From contig NZ_CP160453.1 of the NCBI RefSeq assembly GCF_040744945.1, forward strand, positions 2,356,001 through 2,420,000: a stretch of 64,000 nucleotides of DNA, given 5' to 3'. The notes under the pieces are model-generated. The model searched no databases and was not told the origin of the DNA. It saw only the letters and a program-made list of their open reading frames with translations. This document shows, piece after piece, positions 46,177 to 55,400 of the stretch (position 1 is the first letter of the stretch; each line of letters begins with the position of its first letter). The translations under genes and the position numbers were made by a program. Source of the DNA: Saccharothrix sp. HUAS TT1 (lineage in GTDB: Bacteria; Actinomycetota; Actinomycetes; Mycobacteriales; Pseudonocardiaceae).

Positions 46177-46983
46177 GTGCAGAACCCCCCGAGGTGGGTG
46201 TCGACCAGCGGTGATGTCGAGCGCCCCAACGTGGCCCGGCTGTACGACTACTACCTCGGTGGAGCGCACAACTTCGCGGTCGACCGCGAGTTCGCCGACC
46301 GGTCCATGAGGCTGGTGCCGACCGCCGCGATGGTGCAGCACAGCCGCGCGTTCCTGCGCCGGGCCGTGCGCCTGTGCGTCGAGCGCGGCATCCGCCAGTT
46401 CCTCGACCTCGGTTCCGGCATCCCCACCGCGGGCAACGTGCACGAGGTCGCCCAACGCGCCGACCCGACGTGCCGCGTGGTGTACGTGGACAACGAGCCC
46501 GCCACCGTGGCGCACAGCCGGACCATGCTGCGCGACAACGCGGGCGCGGCCATCGCCGAGGCCGACGTCCGGGACGTGGGCGCGGTGCTGGGCACGCCGG
46601 AGGTGCGCGGCCTGCTCGACCTGGCCGAGCCGGTGGCCCTGCTGATGGTCGCGATCCTGCCGTACCTGCCCGACGCCGACCGCCCGGCCGAGGTCGTCGG
46701 CCGCTACCGGGACGCGATCGCCGACGGCAGCTACCTGGTGATCAGCCACCTGACCGCCGACGAGCAGCCGGACGTGGTGGGCAAGCTGCTGGAGGTCACG
46801 GCCGCGGCCGGCACGCCGATCGTGGCGCGGTCCAAGGCCGACGTCGAGGCCATGCTCGACGGGTTCGACCTGCTGGAGCCGGGGTTGGTGCTGTCGACGT
46901 CGTGGCGGGCCGAGGACGAGCCGGAGAGCGGCGCGGAGGCGGTGTCCTACGGCGCCGTGGGCGTGAAGCGGCCGACCGGCTGA
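46177..46983 (+). CDS. SAM-dependent methyltransferase, DUF574 (Methyltransf_19) family
   Basis: A 268-residue protein of the actinomycete-specific DUF574 methyltransferase family. The hallmark VERPNVARLYDYYLGGAHNFAVD is followed by the SAM motif FLDLGSGIPTAGNVHE, VVYVDNEPATVAHS (acidic residue for ribose), and LMVAILPYLPD. Structures of the family show a class I fold; substrates are unknown. GTG at 46177 has GAGG six bases upstream. The frame stays open further upstream without conserved sequence. It is monocistronic and convergent with the MarR gene. Confidence 0.9.
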   Translation: MQNPPRWVSTSGDVERPNVARLYDYYLGGAHNFAVDREFADRSMRLVPTAAMVQHSRAFLRRAVRLCVERGIRQFLDLGSGIPTAGNVHEVAQRADPTCRVVYVDNEPATVAHSRTMLRDNAGAAIAEADVRDVGAVLGTPEVRGLLDLAEPVALLMVAILPYLPDADRPAEVVGRYRDAIADGSYLVISHLTADEQPDVVGKLLEVTAAAGTPIVARSKADVEAMLDGFDLLEPGLVLSTSWRAEDEPESGAEAVSYGAVGVKRPTG

Positions 46984-46987
46984 CGCC

Positions 46988-47416
46988 TCAGCGCGGCTCG
47001 GTGAGCAGCCTCGTCTGCTCCTTCAGGACCTCCACCGTGCGCACCACCCAGTCCGCGATCACCTGCCGCTGGTCCGGGCTGTAGCTCGCGGCCACCTCGT
47101 CCATCGCCGCGCCCAGCCCGGCGAAGACCTGCCCGAACGCGCCGGGGATCGCGCTGATCACCACCCGCCTGCGGTCGCCGGGGTCGGGTTCGCGCCGCAC
47201 CAGGCCCGCGCGTTCGAGCCGGTCGGCGACGCCGGTGACCGCGCCGGGCGTCAGGTTGATCTCCTTGGCCAACTCGCCCGCGGACAGCGGGCCCTTGCCG
47301 GCGATGAGCGCGAGCGCGCGCTGGTCGACCGCCGTCACGCCCAGGCGGGCACCGACGGCCTCGTGGAACGCGACCACCGCCGTGCTCAGCTCGCGTCCGT
47401 AGTCCCGCGCGTCCAT
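46988..47416 (-). CDS. MarR-family transcriptional regulator
   Basis: A 142-residue winged-helix regulator. The HTH is LSAGELAKEINLTPGAVTGVADRLERAGLVRREPDPGDRRRVVISA, the typical MarR recognition helix and DxRxxR wing, flanked by dimerisation helices. ATG at 47416; an upstream in-frame GTG at 47425 is possible. It is divergent from a membrane-protein gene, and a clean palindrome sits between them, suggesting it represses both itself and that gene. Confidence 0.92.
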   Translation of the reverse strand: MDARDYGRELSTAVVAFHEAVGARLGVTAVDQRALALIAGKGPLSAGELAKEINLTPGAVTGVADRLERAGLVRREPDPGDRRRVVISAIPGAFGQVFAGLGAAMDEVAASYSPDQRQVIADWVVRTVEVLKEQTRLLTEPR

Positions 47417-47442
47417 GCAGCTCACTTTAGCCGGACTGATAT

Positions 47443-47456
47443 TTCAGTACACTGAA
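47443..47456. promoter_or_regulatory. Predicted MarR operator
   Basis: TTCAGT-AC-ACTGAA is an inverted repeat with perfect six-base arms, inside an AT-rich tract that is unusual for this genome, between the MarR gene and the divergent membrane-protein gene. AT-rich palindromes of this kind are typical MarR operators. Confidence 0.65.
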
Positions 47457-47486
47457 CTAAAATATTCGGTTACTGAGGGGGTTGTG

Positions 47487-47984
47487 GTGGCGGAGCTGCG
47501 GTTGGCGTTCGAGGTGGTGCGGTGGGCCGGGCGGTTCTACCGGCGGCACTGGGCGGTGGTCGTCGGGTTGTCGCTGGTCGCGTCCGTGCAGCGGCTCGTG
47601 GTGGTGAACTGGGGCGAGCACGTGCCCGGCGCGGTGGCGTTCGCGTCCGAGGTCGTCGTGGTGGCCGCGCGAGTGCTGCTGGTCGTGGTGATCTGGCGGT
47701 TGGCGACCAGGGGGGAGCGGCTGACGTGGGCCGACGCGCGCGCGTTCACGACGCGGCACTGGCCGAGCCTGGTGTGGCAGGGCGTGCTGCTGGCGGTCGC
47801 GTTCCTCGTGTTCGACGTCGGGACCGAGCAGGTGCTCGGCGGCCTGCTGCCCGAGTCGGCCCGGCAGGTCTACCTGGCCGTGCTGCTGTTCGCGAAGAAC
47901 CCGACCGTCATCGCGTTCACGTTCGTCTGGTGGGTGGGGCTGGTCCGGCAGGTCGCCGTCAGCCGTCCTGCCCCAGTCGGGTGA
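47487..47984 (+). CDS. Membrane protein controlled by the divergent MarR gene
   Basis: A 165-residue protein with about four hydrophobic segments (HWAVVVGLSLVASVQRLVVV; VAFASEVVVVAARVLLVVVIW; LVWQGVLLAVAFLVFDV; IAFTFVWWVGLVRQVAV). No recognised family. GTG at 47487 has GAGGGG six bases upstream; GTG at 47484 is also possible. It shares its promoter region with the MarR gene, so it is the likely target, perhaps a transport or envelope function induced by a small molecule. The 3' end overlaps the convergent GNAT gene by 26 bases. Confidence 0.7.
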   Translation: MAELRLAFEVVRWAGRFYRRHWAVVVGLSLVASVQRLVVVNWGEHVPGAVAFASEVVVVAARVLLVVVIWRLATRGERLTWADARAFTTRHWPSLVWQGVLLAVAFLVFDVGTEQVLGGLLPESARQVYLAVLLFAKNPTVIAFTFVWWVGLVRQVAVSRPAPVG

Positions 47985-48444
47985 GCGGGCCGTCGGTGAG
48001 CCGGAACACGGTCCACTCGTCCATCGGGATCGCGCCGAGCGACTTGTAGAAGCCGATCGCCGGCGCGTTCCAGTCGAGCACCCACCACTCCAGCCGGGCG
48101 TAGCCGCGCTCGACGCACTCCCGCGCGAGGGCTTGGAGGAGCGCCCGGCCCAAGCCGTCGCCGCGGTGCGCCGGCTGGACGTACAGGTCTTCGAGGTAGA
48201 TGCCGTGCGTGCCGCGCCAGGTGGAGAAGTTGAGGAACCACAAGGCCGTCCCGACGACCCGACCGTCCACTTCGGCCACGTGGCCGAACAGCGCGGGCGA
48301 GGGGCGGAACAGGGCGTCGTGCAGCTGCTCGGCGGTCAGGTGGCACTCGTGCCGGGCGCGCTCGTACTCGGCCAGCTCCTCGACCAGCCCGACGATCGCG
48401 GGCACGTCCTCCTCGCGGACGCGGCGGACGCGGGCGTCAGTCAA
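47959..48444 (-). CDS. GNAT-family N-acetyltransferase
   Basis: A 161-residue acetyltransferase with the GNAT core: VRRVREEDVPAIVGLVEELAEYE (motif C), LWFLNFSTWRGTHGIYLEDLYVQPAHRGDGLGRALLQAL (motif A, the acetyl-CoA pyrophosphate loop) and WWVLDWNAPAIGFYKSLGA (motif B). It resembles the diamine/thialysine acetyltransferase branch (YLEDLYV, NxxAxxFY). TTG at 48444 has GGGAGG six to seven bases upstream. It overlaps the end of the phosphatase gene by eight bases and is co-transcribed with it. Confidence 0.9.
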   Translation of the reverse strand: MTDARVRRVREEDVPAIVGLVEELAEYERARHECHLTAEQLHDALFRPSPALFGHVAEVDGRVVGTALWFLNFSTWRGTHGIYLEDLYVQPAHRGDGLGRALLQALARECVERGYARLEWWVLDWNAPAIGFYKSLGAIPMDEWTVFRLTDGPLTRLGQDG

Positions 48445-49042
48445 CGTCGACCTCCCAGGCCGGGACGTTCAGCCGGCGGACCTGCGGGTCGCCGCGCTCC
48501 TCGCCGAGCACCGTCGTGCCGGCCGGGTCCAGTCCGAAGTGGACACCCTCGCTCGGCGGCAGGCCCAGCCAGGTGGCGATCAGCACGCGGCTGAAGTGCC
48601 CGTGCCCGACCAGCACCACGTCCCCGCCCGGCAACGCCTGCCGCGCCCGCTCCAGCACCGCGACGGCGCGCGCGTGCACCTGGTCCGCCAACTCGCCGTG
48701 CGGCACCGGGTGGGTCCAGACCGTCCAGCCCGGAACGGTCTCGCGGATCTGCGGCGTGGTCAGGCCGTCGTAGTCGCCGTAGTCCCACTCGGCCAGCTGC
48801 TCGGTGCGCTCGACGTCGTGCAGCCCGGCCAGCTCGGCCGTGCGCCAGGCGCGTTGGCGCGGGCTCGACAGCACCAGCGCGGGCGGCAGGTCGGTGGCGC
48901 GCAGGCGGGCCAGCACGGCGCCCGCGCGGCGGGCCTGCTGCACACCGGTCCCGGTCAGCGGCACATCGGTCGTCCCCGTGTGCCGCCCGCTCTCGGACCA
49001 CTCGGTTTGCCCGTGCCGGAGCAGGTAGACGTGTGAGGTCAC
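48437..49042 (-). CDS. Histidine phosphatase (phosphoglycerate-mutase-like, Rv3214 type)
   Basis: A 201-residue branch-2-like histidine phosphatase. The phosphohistidine site is VYLLRHGQTEWSESGRHTG; partner residues occur in LSSPRQRAWRTAEL, WDYGDYDGLT (Glu/Asp proton donor region) and VVLVGHGHFSRVL (second catalytic His). Its M. tuberculosis homologue (Rv3214, named gpm2) is an acid phosphatase rather than a mutase, so phosphatase activity is more likely. GTG at 49042. The GNAT gene follows with an eight-base overlap. Confidence 0.92.
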   Translation of the reverse strand: MTSHVYLLRHGQTEWSESGRHTGTTDVPLTGTGVQQARRAGAVLARLRATDLPPALVLSSPRQRAWRTAELAGLHDVERTEQLAEWDYGDYDGLTTPQIRETVPGWTVWTHPVPHGELADQVHARAVAVLERARQALPGGDVVLVGHGHFSRVLIATWLGLPPSEGVHFGLDPAGTTVLGEERGDPQVRRLNVPAWEVDVD

Positions 49043-49264
49043 AGGGGCGAGCTTACGTAGCCGGCGTCCTCGGGGCGGGCCAGGGCGCGGATCACCTTCG
49101 GAGGCGGGACGCGGGTGTCACGGGACCCGGTGTCGGCGGCAGGGTTGTCGCCGGGGCGATGATTCGACCCGAAACCCTCTCCCCGGGTGAAATCGAAACT
49201 GCCGCAGCGCATTTGCGGACGGCGCCGGGAAGGCCGGGGAGACCTCGCACCGGAAATGGGACGA

Positions 49265-49298
49265 CGCTGACCAGTGAAATGCTTTCCGCTGGTCAGCG
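49265..49298 (-). terminator. Terminator hairpin downstream of sodN
   Basis: CGCTGACCAG at 49265-49274 pairs perfectly with CTGGTCAGCG at 49289-49298 around a 14-base loop, 20 bases after the sodN stop on the minus strand. The rest of the gap up to the phosphatase gene (49043-49264) holds no recognisable gene. Confidence 0.65.
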
Positions 49299-49317
49299 CC
49301 GTGGTGGTGCGGGTGGA

Positions 49318-49737
49318 TCAGGCCGCGGCCTTGGTCTCCCAGAAGATCTTGTCGATCTGGGCGATCAGGTCGAGCAGTTCCTGGCCCTTGGCGGGGTCCA
49401 TGGAACCCTTGGCGCCGGACGCGCCGGCCGCCTTGGTGGCCCGGTTGAACAAGTCGTGCAGCTCCGGGTACTTCTCGAAGTGCGGCGGCTTGAAGTAGTC
49501 GGTCCACAGCACCCACAGGTGGTGCTTCACGAGTTCCGACCGCTGCTCCTTGATCAGGATGGCGCGGGAGCGGAACTCGGGGTCCTCGTTCGCCTGGTAC
49601 TTCTCCTGAATCGCCTTGACCGACTCGGCCTCGATCCGGGCCTGGGCCGGGTCGTAAACACCGCACGGGAGGTCGCAGTGCGCGGTGGCCTCCAGGAGCG
49701 GGCGGCGGAGTGAACGGATGCGCGACAGAAGTCGCAT
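49318..49737 (-). CDS. sodN: Nickel superoxide dismutase
   Basis: Ni-SOD dismutes superoxide in the cytoplasm of many actinomycetes and some marine bacteria. The 139-residue precursor has a 19-residue basic leader ending EATA. The mature protein starts at His20 with HCDLPCGVYDP, the complete nickel hook (His1, Cys2, Cys6). The four-helix bundle follows (AESVKAIQEKYQ, LVKHHLWVLWTDYFKPPH, KIFWETKAAA). ATG at 49737 has GGGAGGAAAG upstream. The processing protease SodX is encoded divergently 78 bases away. Nickel-dependent control by a Nur-type regulator is usual; no clear Nur box was seen. Confidence 0.97.
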   Translation of the reverse strand: MRLLSRIRSLRRPLLEATAHCDLPCGVYDPAQARIEAESVKAIQEKYQANEDPEFRSRAILIKEQRSELVKHHLWVLWTDYFKPPHFEKYPELHDLFNRATKAAGASGAKGSMDPAKGQELLDLIAQIDKIFWETKAAA

Positions 49738-49815
49738 CTTTCCTCCCTGACAGTGGATGCTCCGACGTGACGAACCCTACTCCGGGACCTCGTCGCGAGC
49801 AGTCGGAGGTGATCG

Positions 49816-50151
49816 TTGGCACGACCGGGAGGCAACCCGTTGCCGCTGGTTCGGGTGGTGGGGCCCTCGATGTCCCCCACCCTCAGGACGGGGGACGTGG
49901 TGCTGGTCCACTTCGGGAAACCGCCCCGCCCGCGCGATCTCGTGCTGGTCAGGTGGCCGGCGCGGCCGGGGCAGCTGTCGGTGAAGCGGGCGGTCCGGTC
50001 GGACGGCGGTGGTTGGCACGTGGAGGGTGACAACCCGTTCGCCTCCACCGACTCGCGCACGCTGGGAGCGGCGGAGGTGGTCGGGGTGGTCCGCGCCCGG
50101 CTCTGGCCGCGCCCCCGCCTGCTGCGCCGGCGGCCCGCACCCGGGAGCTGA
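49816..50151 (+). CDS. sodX: Nickel-type superoxide dismutase maturation protease SodX (S26 family)
   Basis: A 111-residue S26-type peptidase that removes the Ni-SOD leader so that His1 can bind nickel. The catalytic Ser18 lies in VVGPSMSPTLRTGDVVLV and Lys57 in LSVKRAV, followed by WHVEGDNPFASTDSR (box E). There is no clear transmembrane anchor, fitting a cytoplasmic substrate. TTG at 49816 with GGAGGTGA four bases upstream decides the start. It is divergent from sodN, so both can be co-regulated. Confidence 0.93.
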   Translation: MARPGGNPLPLVRVVGPSMSPTLRTGDVVLVHFGKPPRPRDLVLVRWPARPGQLSVKRAVRSDGGGWHVEGDNPFASTDSRTLGAAEVVGVVRARLWPRPRLLRRRPAPGS

Positions 50152-50181
50152 GCCCGCGGGCCGCCGGCGAACCCGGGCGAC

Positions 50182-50775
50182 CTACCCGCGCAGCTTCGCG
50201 TACCAGGACACGCACTCGTCGTACGACGGCAGCAGCCCGCCGTCGCGGGCCTCCTCGAACGTCGGCGCGGCGGCGTCCTTCGGCGACAGCAGCGGCGTCA
50301 CGCCGGTCGGCCACGGCAGGTCCATCGACAGCGGGTGGACCGCGTGCTCGGCCTTCGGGTTGAAGCCGACCGAGCACAGGTACGACGCGACCGTGCCGTC
50401 CTCCAGCGCCATCAGCGCGTGGCCCATCCCCTCGGGCAGGTACACGGAGTTGAACGCCTCCGCCGACACCTCCACCGCCTCCCACTCGCCGAACGTCGGC
50501 GAACCGACGCGCAGGTCCACCACCACGTCCAGGAACCGCCCGCGCGGGCAGTGCACGTACTTCGCCTGCCCCGGCGGGGTGTCGGCGTAGTGCAGCCCGC
50601 GGATCACGCCGCGCTTGGACTCGCTGTGGTTGGTCTGGGCGACCTTCAACGGGTGGCCGACGGCTTCGGCGAACACCGCTTCCTGGTATGGCGCGACGAA
50701 CAATCCGCGGTCATCGGGGAACACCGAAGGGGTGAACTCGAAAGCGCCGGAAATTTTCAACTCACGTGCCTGCAT
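50182..50775 (-). CDS. dTDP-4-dehydrorhamnose 3,5-epimerase-like enzyme
   Basis: A 197-residue cupin of the RmlC family. Motifs: FEFTPSVFPDDRGLFVAPYQE, VAQTNHSESKRGVIRGLHY (catalytic His in GLHY), QAKYVHCPRGRFLDVVVDLR, and YLPEGMGHALMALEDGTVASYLCS. It epimerises 4-keto-6-deoxy sugars made from dTDP-glucose for cell-wall rhamnose or secondary-metabolite sugars. No rmlA, rmlB or rmlD gene is nearby, so it is either the lone rmlC copy or a second 3- or 5-epimerase. ATG at 50775 has AGGG eight bases upstream. The 286 bases before it hold no recognisable gene. Confidence 0.88.
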   Translation of the reverse strand: MQARELKISGAFEFTPSVFPDDRGLFVAPYQEAVFAEAVGHPLKVAQTNHSESKRGVIRGLHYADTPPGQAKYVHCPRGRFLDVVVDLRVGSPTFGEWEAVEVSAEAFNSVYLPEGMGHALMALEDGTVASYLCSVGFNPKAEHAVHPLSMDLPWPTGVTPLLSPKDAAAPTFEEARDGGLLPSYDECVSWYAKLRG

Positions 50776-51061
50776 GGCCCACACCCTATGGCCCGGCCGC
50801 TCTTGACCGATCCTGCCTGCGGAAACTGACCGGTCGGTTCAGAAAACCGGACGTACGTTCTGTGGCACTACCTCTGACCTGCGGAAAAAGTGTGATCCGC
50901 GCCGCAGACAGCGGCCGTTGACGCTGCCATGCTTGCCCGCACACCGCCCCCGGAGCCGTCCGCCAGACCGAGTGGACGACCCCCCAGACAGGCCCCGTCG
51001 GCCCGCGTGACAACGCCGGTCCCGGTGCGCCGCAGGTTATCGCGCACCGCAGGAGGACTTC

Positions 51062-52249
51062 GTGACCGCATTGAACGACCAGCCCCCGATGACCACCGAA
51101 TTGAGCGACGAGGAAATCTTCCGCGCTCACGAAGGCGGAAAGCTGGCCATCGGCGCGACCGCGTCCCTGGCCGACCCGCGCGCCCTCTCCATCGCCTACA
51201 CCCCCGGCGTCGCCAGGGTCAGCCGGGCCATCGCCGAGGACGCCGCGCTGGCCGCCAAGTACACCTGGGCGCACCGCCTGGTCGCCGTGGTCAGCGACGG
51301 CACCGCCGTGCTCGGCCTCGGCGACATCGGCCCGAGCGCGTCGCTGCCCGTGATGGAGGGCAAGGCGGCGCTGTTCAAGACCTTCGGCGGCCTCGACTCC
51401 ATCCCGCTGGTGCTGAACACCACGGACGTGGACGAGATCGTGGAGACCCTGGTCCGGCTGCGCCCGTCGTTCGGCGCGGTCAACCTGGAGGACGTCGCCG
51501 CGCCGCGCTGCTTCGAGCTGGAGGCCCGGCTGATCGAGGCCCTGGACGTGCCGGTCATGCACGACGACCAGCACGGCACCGCGGTCGTCGTGCTGGCGGC
51601 CCTGCGCGGCGCGAACACCGTGCTCGGCAAGGACGCGGCGAACCAGCGCGTGGTCATCTCCGGCGCGGGCGCGGCCGGTGTGGCGTGCGCGAAGATCCTG
51701 CTGGCCGCGGGCGTCGGCGAGGTGACCGTGGTCGACTCGCGCGGCATCGTGCACGTCGGCCGGGACGCGCTCAACCCGGTGAAGGCGCAGCTGGCCGAGG
51801 TCACCAACGGCAGCGGCCTGCGCGGCGGGATCGCCGAGGCGCTGCGCGGCGCGGACGTGTTCGTCGGCGTCTCGTCGTCCAAGGTGCCCGAGGAGCTGAT
51901 CGCGAGCATGGCCGACGACGCCGTCGTGTTCGCCCTCTCCAACCCCGACCCCGAGGTGCACCCCGACGTCGCCGGGCGGCACGCCGCCGTCGTCGCGACC
52001 GGTCGCAGCGACTTCCCGAACCAGATCAACAACGTCCTCGCGTTCCCCGGCATCTTCCGCGGCGCGCTGGACGCGGGCGCCCGGAAGATCACCGAGGGGA
52101 TGAAGCTGGCCGCCGCCGACGCCATCGCGGCGGTCGCCGCGGACGACCTCGCGGTCGACCGGATCGTGCCCAGCGCCCTCGACCCGCGGGTCGGGCCGGA
52201 AGTCGCCGCCGCCGTGGCCTTGGCAGCCCGGCAGGACGGAGTAGCCTGA
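51062..52249 (+). CDS. NAD(P)-dependent malic enzyme
   Basis: It decarboxylates malate to pyruvate, linking the TCA cycle to gluconeogenesis and NADPH or NADH supply. The 395-residue short bacterial form has the malate domain (HEGGKLAIGATASLADPRALSIAYTPGVARVS with catalytic Tyr; VMEGKAALFKTFGGLDSIPL with catalytic Lys; VMHDDQHGTAVVVLAAL metal site). The Rossmann domain follows (VVISGAGAAGVACAKILLAAG; FALSNPDPEVHPD). GTG at 51062 has AGGAGG five bases upstream. A terminator hairpin lies downstream. Confidence 0.95.
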   Translation: MTALNDQPPMTTELSDEEIFRAHEGGKLAIGATASLADPRALSIAYTPGVARVSRAIAEDAALAAKYTWAHRLVAVVSDGTAVLGLGDIGPSASLPVMEGKAALFKTFGGLDSIPLVLNTTDVDEIVETLVRLRPSFGAVNLEDVAAPRCFELEARLIEALDVPVMHDDQHGTAVVVLAALRGANTVLGKDAANQRVVISGAGAAGVACAKILLAAGVGEVTVVDSRGIVHVGRDALNPVKAQLAEVTNGSGLRGGIAEALRGADVFVGVSSSKVPEELIASMADDAVVFALSNPDPEVHPDVAGRHAAVVATGRSDFPNQINNVLAFPGIFRGALDAGARKITEGMKLAAADAIAAVAADDLAVDRIVPSALDPRVGPEVAAAVALAARQDGVA

Positions 52250-52305
52250 CCCCAAGTCGGAGTTGGGAGAGCTCCGGCCGCATCCGTCCGTACCCGTCGG
52301 CAGGC

Positions 52306-52336
52306 AACGAAACCGCTAACGTGTTGTTTCGTTAGC
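52306..52336. promoter_or_regulatory. Nested inverted repeats upstream of the PAS-GGDEF-EAL gene
   Basis: AACGAAAC (52306-52313) pairs with GTTTCGTT (52326-52333), and GCTAACG (52315-52321) pairs with CGTTAGC (52330-52336). The two structures share bases 52330-52333 and cannot form together. This could be a TetR-type operator (CTAACG...CGTTAG) or a two-state RNA structure; it lies 137 bases before the GTG of the next gene. Confidence 0.5.
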
Positions 52337-52373
52337 CCGTTGAGGGGTGGGCGATGACGCCCTGAAGCGCTAC

Positions 52374-52414
52374 CGTCCCTCTCCTCGGGTGAATATTGCC
52401 CGTGGAGAGGGACG
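52374..52414 (+). terminator. Terminator hairpin between malic enzyme and PAS-GGDEF-EAL genes
   Basis: CGTCCCTCTCC (52374-52384) pairs perfectly with GGAGAGGGACG (52404-52414), with an additional inner CGGG/CCCG pairing. It is followed by CGTCTTT, a short T-run, which is unusual for this genome and favours a true intrinsic terminator. Confidence 0.75.
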
Positions 52415-52472
52415 CCGTCTTTGGGTGCGGTCGGGCCGGTCATCCCTGCCGTAGACACGGGAAGGTGGGACC

Positions 52473-55400
52473 GTGCCCAAGCGGGTTGGACGCGCTCCGG
52501 TGGTGCTCGACCCTGCGCGTCCGCAGAACGGCGACGTGACACCGGCCGGTATCGGGCTGCCCGAGGCGCCCACCCTGCTCTGCGACGCCAAGGGCGTCGT
52601 CATGCGGGTGACCCCGGCCGCGGTGGAGCTGACCAAGGCCCGCTCCGCCGACGACCTGGTCGGCCGGCCGCTCGGCGAGCTGCTGCTCGGCGCCCCGGAC
52701 GACCTGCGGCTGCACCGGGCCGACGGCACGCTGGTGGCGGTCCGCGTGGTGCGCACCCAGGTGCCGGGCACCGGGCTGCACGCCGTGCTGCTGGTCGACG
52801 TCTCCGACCTGGCCCAGGCCGCCGAGGACCTGCGCGACGAGCAGCGGCGGCTGCGCACCGTGCAGCGGGTCGCGCGGATCGGCTCGTGGGAGTACGACCC
52901 GGACACCGGCGTCACGGTCTGGTCCGAGTCGCACTACGAGATGATGGGCGTGCGGCCCGGCGAGGTGGTGCCCGGCGCGCAGGCGGTGCTGGACGTCGTG
53001 CACCCCGACGACCACGAGATGGTCGCCAGCTACTGGGCCAACCGGGCGCTGGACGGCAACCCGATCGACATCGTCTACCGGATCGTCCTGCCGGACGGGC
53101 AGCTGCGCTGGATCCGCGGCGTGGCCGAGGCGAAGGTGCGGTCGGACGGCCGGACCCAGTTCATCACCGGCTACATCCGCGACATCACCGACCAGCAGCT
53201 CTCCGACCGCGCGCTGGAGACCGAGCGGGCCAGGCTGCTGGAGGCGCAGCGCATCGCGCGGATGGGCAGCTGGAGCTTCGACGTCGCGTCCGGCGCCGTG
53301 CACCGCAGCGAGGTGCTGCAGGAGCTCTACGCCGAGCTGGGCATCGACCCGACCGACGACCTGCTGCTCGGCGTGCACCCGGACGACCGGGGCGCGCTGG
53401 AGGACCTGCTCTCCCGCGCGGAGGACGGCAGCACGGTCGAGGCCGAGGTGCGCAGCGACGTCGGCGACCGCGTCTACGTGTGCCGGGCGCGGGCCGAGTT
53501 CGAGGGCGGCAAGGTCAGCAGGCTGCACGGCACCATCCAGGACGTCACCGAGGCCCGCGCGCTGGAACGGCAGATGCGCGACGACCGCCGCCGGCTCGCC
53601 GACGCGCAGAAGGCCGCGCAGCTCGGCGTCTGGGAGTGGAACCTGCAGACCGGCGACGTGCTGTGGTCGGACATGATGACCGACCTGTTCGGCGTGCCGC
53701 ACGACGAGCACACCCGCTACCAGACCTACCTCGACCTGGTGCACCCCGAGGACCGCGCCTGGGTGGACGACCTGTGGCAGCAGCTCGCCACCGAGGAGGT
53801 GCCGATCCAGCTGGAGCACCGGATCGTGCGCCGCGACGGCAGGCAGCGCGTGTTCCGCTGCTACGGCGTGGTGGTCAAGGGCTCGGACGGCCTGCCGCTC
53901 GCGGTCGGCACCGCGCAGGACATCACCGAGCAGCGCGCCACCGAGACCCGGATGAAACGGTCCAGCCAGCGCTTCGCGGACCTGGTGTCGCTCACGCCGG
54001 TCGGCATCGGCCTGTTCGACGAGGGTGAGCGCCTGGTCGACGCGAACGACGCGCTGTGCGACCTGCTCGGCATGGACCTGGAGCAGCTGCGCGGGATGAC
54101 CGCGGGCCAGCTCACCCACCCGGACGACAACGGCACGGCCTTCCCGTCCATCGACGAGATGTCCGCGCCGGACGCCGAGCGCACGCACAAGATCCCGCAG
54201 CGCATCCTGGTCCGCCGCGACGGCGTGCAGGTGTACTGCGAGCTGCACATCGCGCTGTCCGTGCAGGACGACGGCCGCCGGTTCTGGCTGATCGTGTTCC
54301 AGGACATCACCGAGCGCCGCCGCACGGCCGAGGCGCTGCGGCACCAGGCCACGCACGACGAGCTGACCGGGTTGCCGAACCGGGCGCTGGTCAAGGAGCT
54401 GCTGGGCGGGCTGCTGGAGTCGCCGGACCGGTCGAAGGTGGCCGTGCTGTTCTGCGACATCGACAACTTCAAGCGGGTCAACGACTCGCTCGGCCACGAC
54501 GCGGGCGACGAGCTGCTGGTGGCGCTGGCGCGGCGGCTGGAGGGCGGGCTGCCCGAGGGCTGCACGGCGGCCAGGCTGTCCGGTGACGAGTACGTGATCA
54601 TCTGCGAGAACATCGACCACGTCGGCGGCGTCGACGCGCTGGCCACGAAGGTGGCCGGGTTGCTGCGCACGGCGGTCCCGGTGCACGGGCAGCTGGTCCG
54701 GGTGTCGGCGTCGATCGGCGCGGCCGTGCCGAACGGGTCCCGCGCGACCGGCAACGACCTGCTGCGGTTCGCCGACGCGGCGATGTTCGAGGCCAAGCGG
54801 GCCGGCGCGGGCCGGGTGTCGCTGGCCAGCGCGGCGCTGATCGCGTCGGCCGACCGCCAGGTGCACCTGGAGGGCCAGCTGCGCGAGGCGTTGCAGAACG
54901 ACGGGCTGGCGCTGCACTTCCAGCCGGTGGTCGGCGTGGACGGCGTGGTGCAGACCGCGGAGGCGCTGGTGCGGTGGCCGCACCCGGACCGCGGGCTGCT
55001 GCCGCCGGACGTCTTCCTGCCGGTGGCCGAGCAGGGCGACCTGCTGCGCGAGCTGGACCGGTGGGTGCTGCGGACCGCGTTGAAGGAAGCCTCGACGTGG
55101 CCGGAGCCGGGCGGGCGGCCGGTGTCGGTGGCGGTGAACCTGGCCGGCCTGGTGCCGGGCGACCCGGAGTTCGTGGACATCGTGGCGAACGCGATCGCCG
55201 AGGCCGGCATCCCGTGGGACCGGGTGGTGCTGGAGCTGGTCGAGACCGCGCTGGTCGACCTGCCGTCGCGGGTCCGGCAGGCGATGGGCGCGCTGGTGGA
55301 GCGGGGCGTCCGGTTCGCGGTGGACGACTTCGGCACCGGCTACTCGTCGCTGGCCAGGCTCAAGGACCTGCCCGCGCAGATCATCAAGGTCGACCGCCGG

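Noticed and set aside
49160..49317. Possible short gene starting ATGATTCGACCC after the phosphatase gene
   Set aside because: Codons lack the third-position GC bias of real genes, no ribosome site is present, and a hairpin terminator lies in it.
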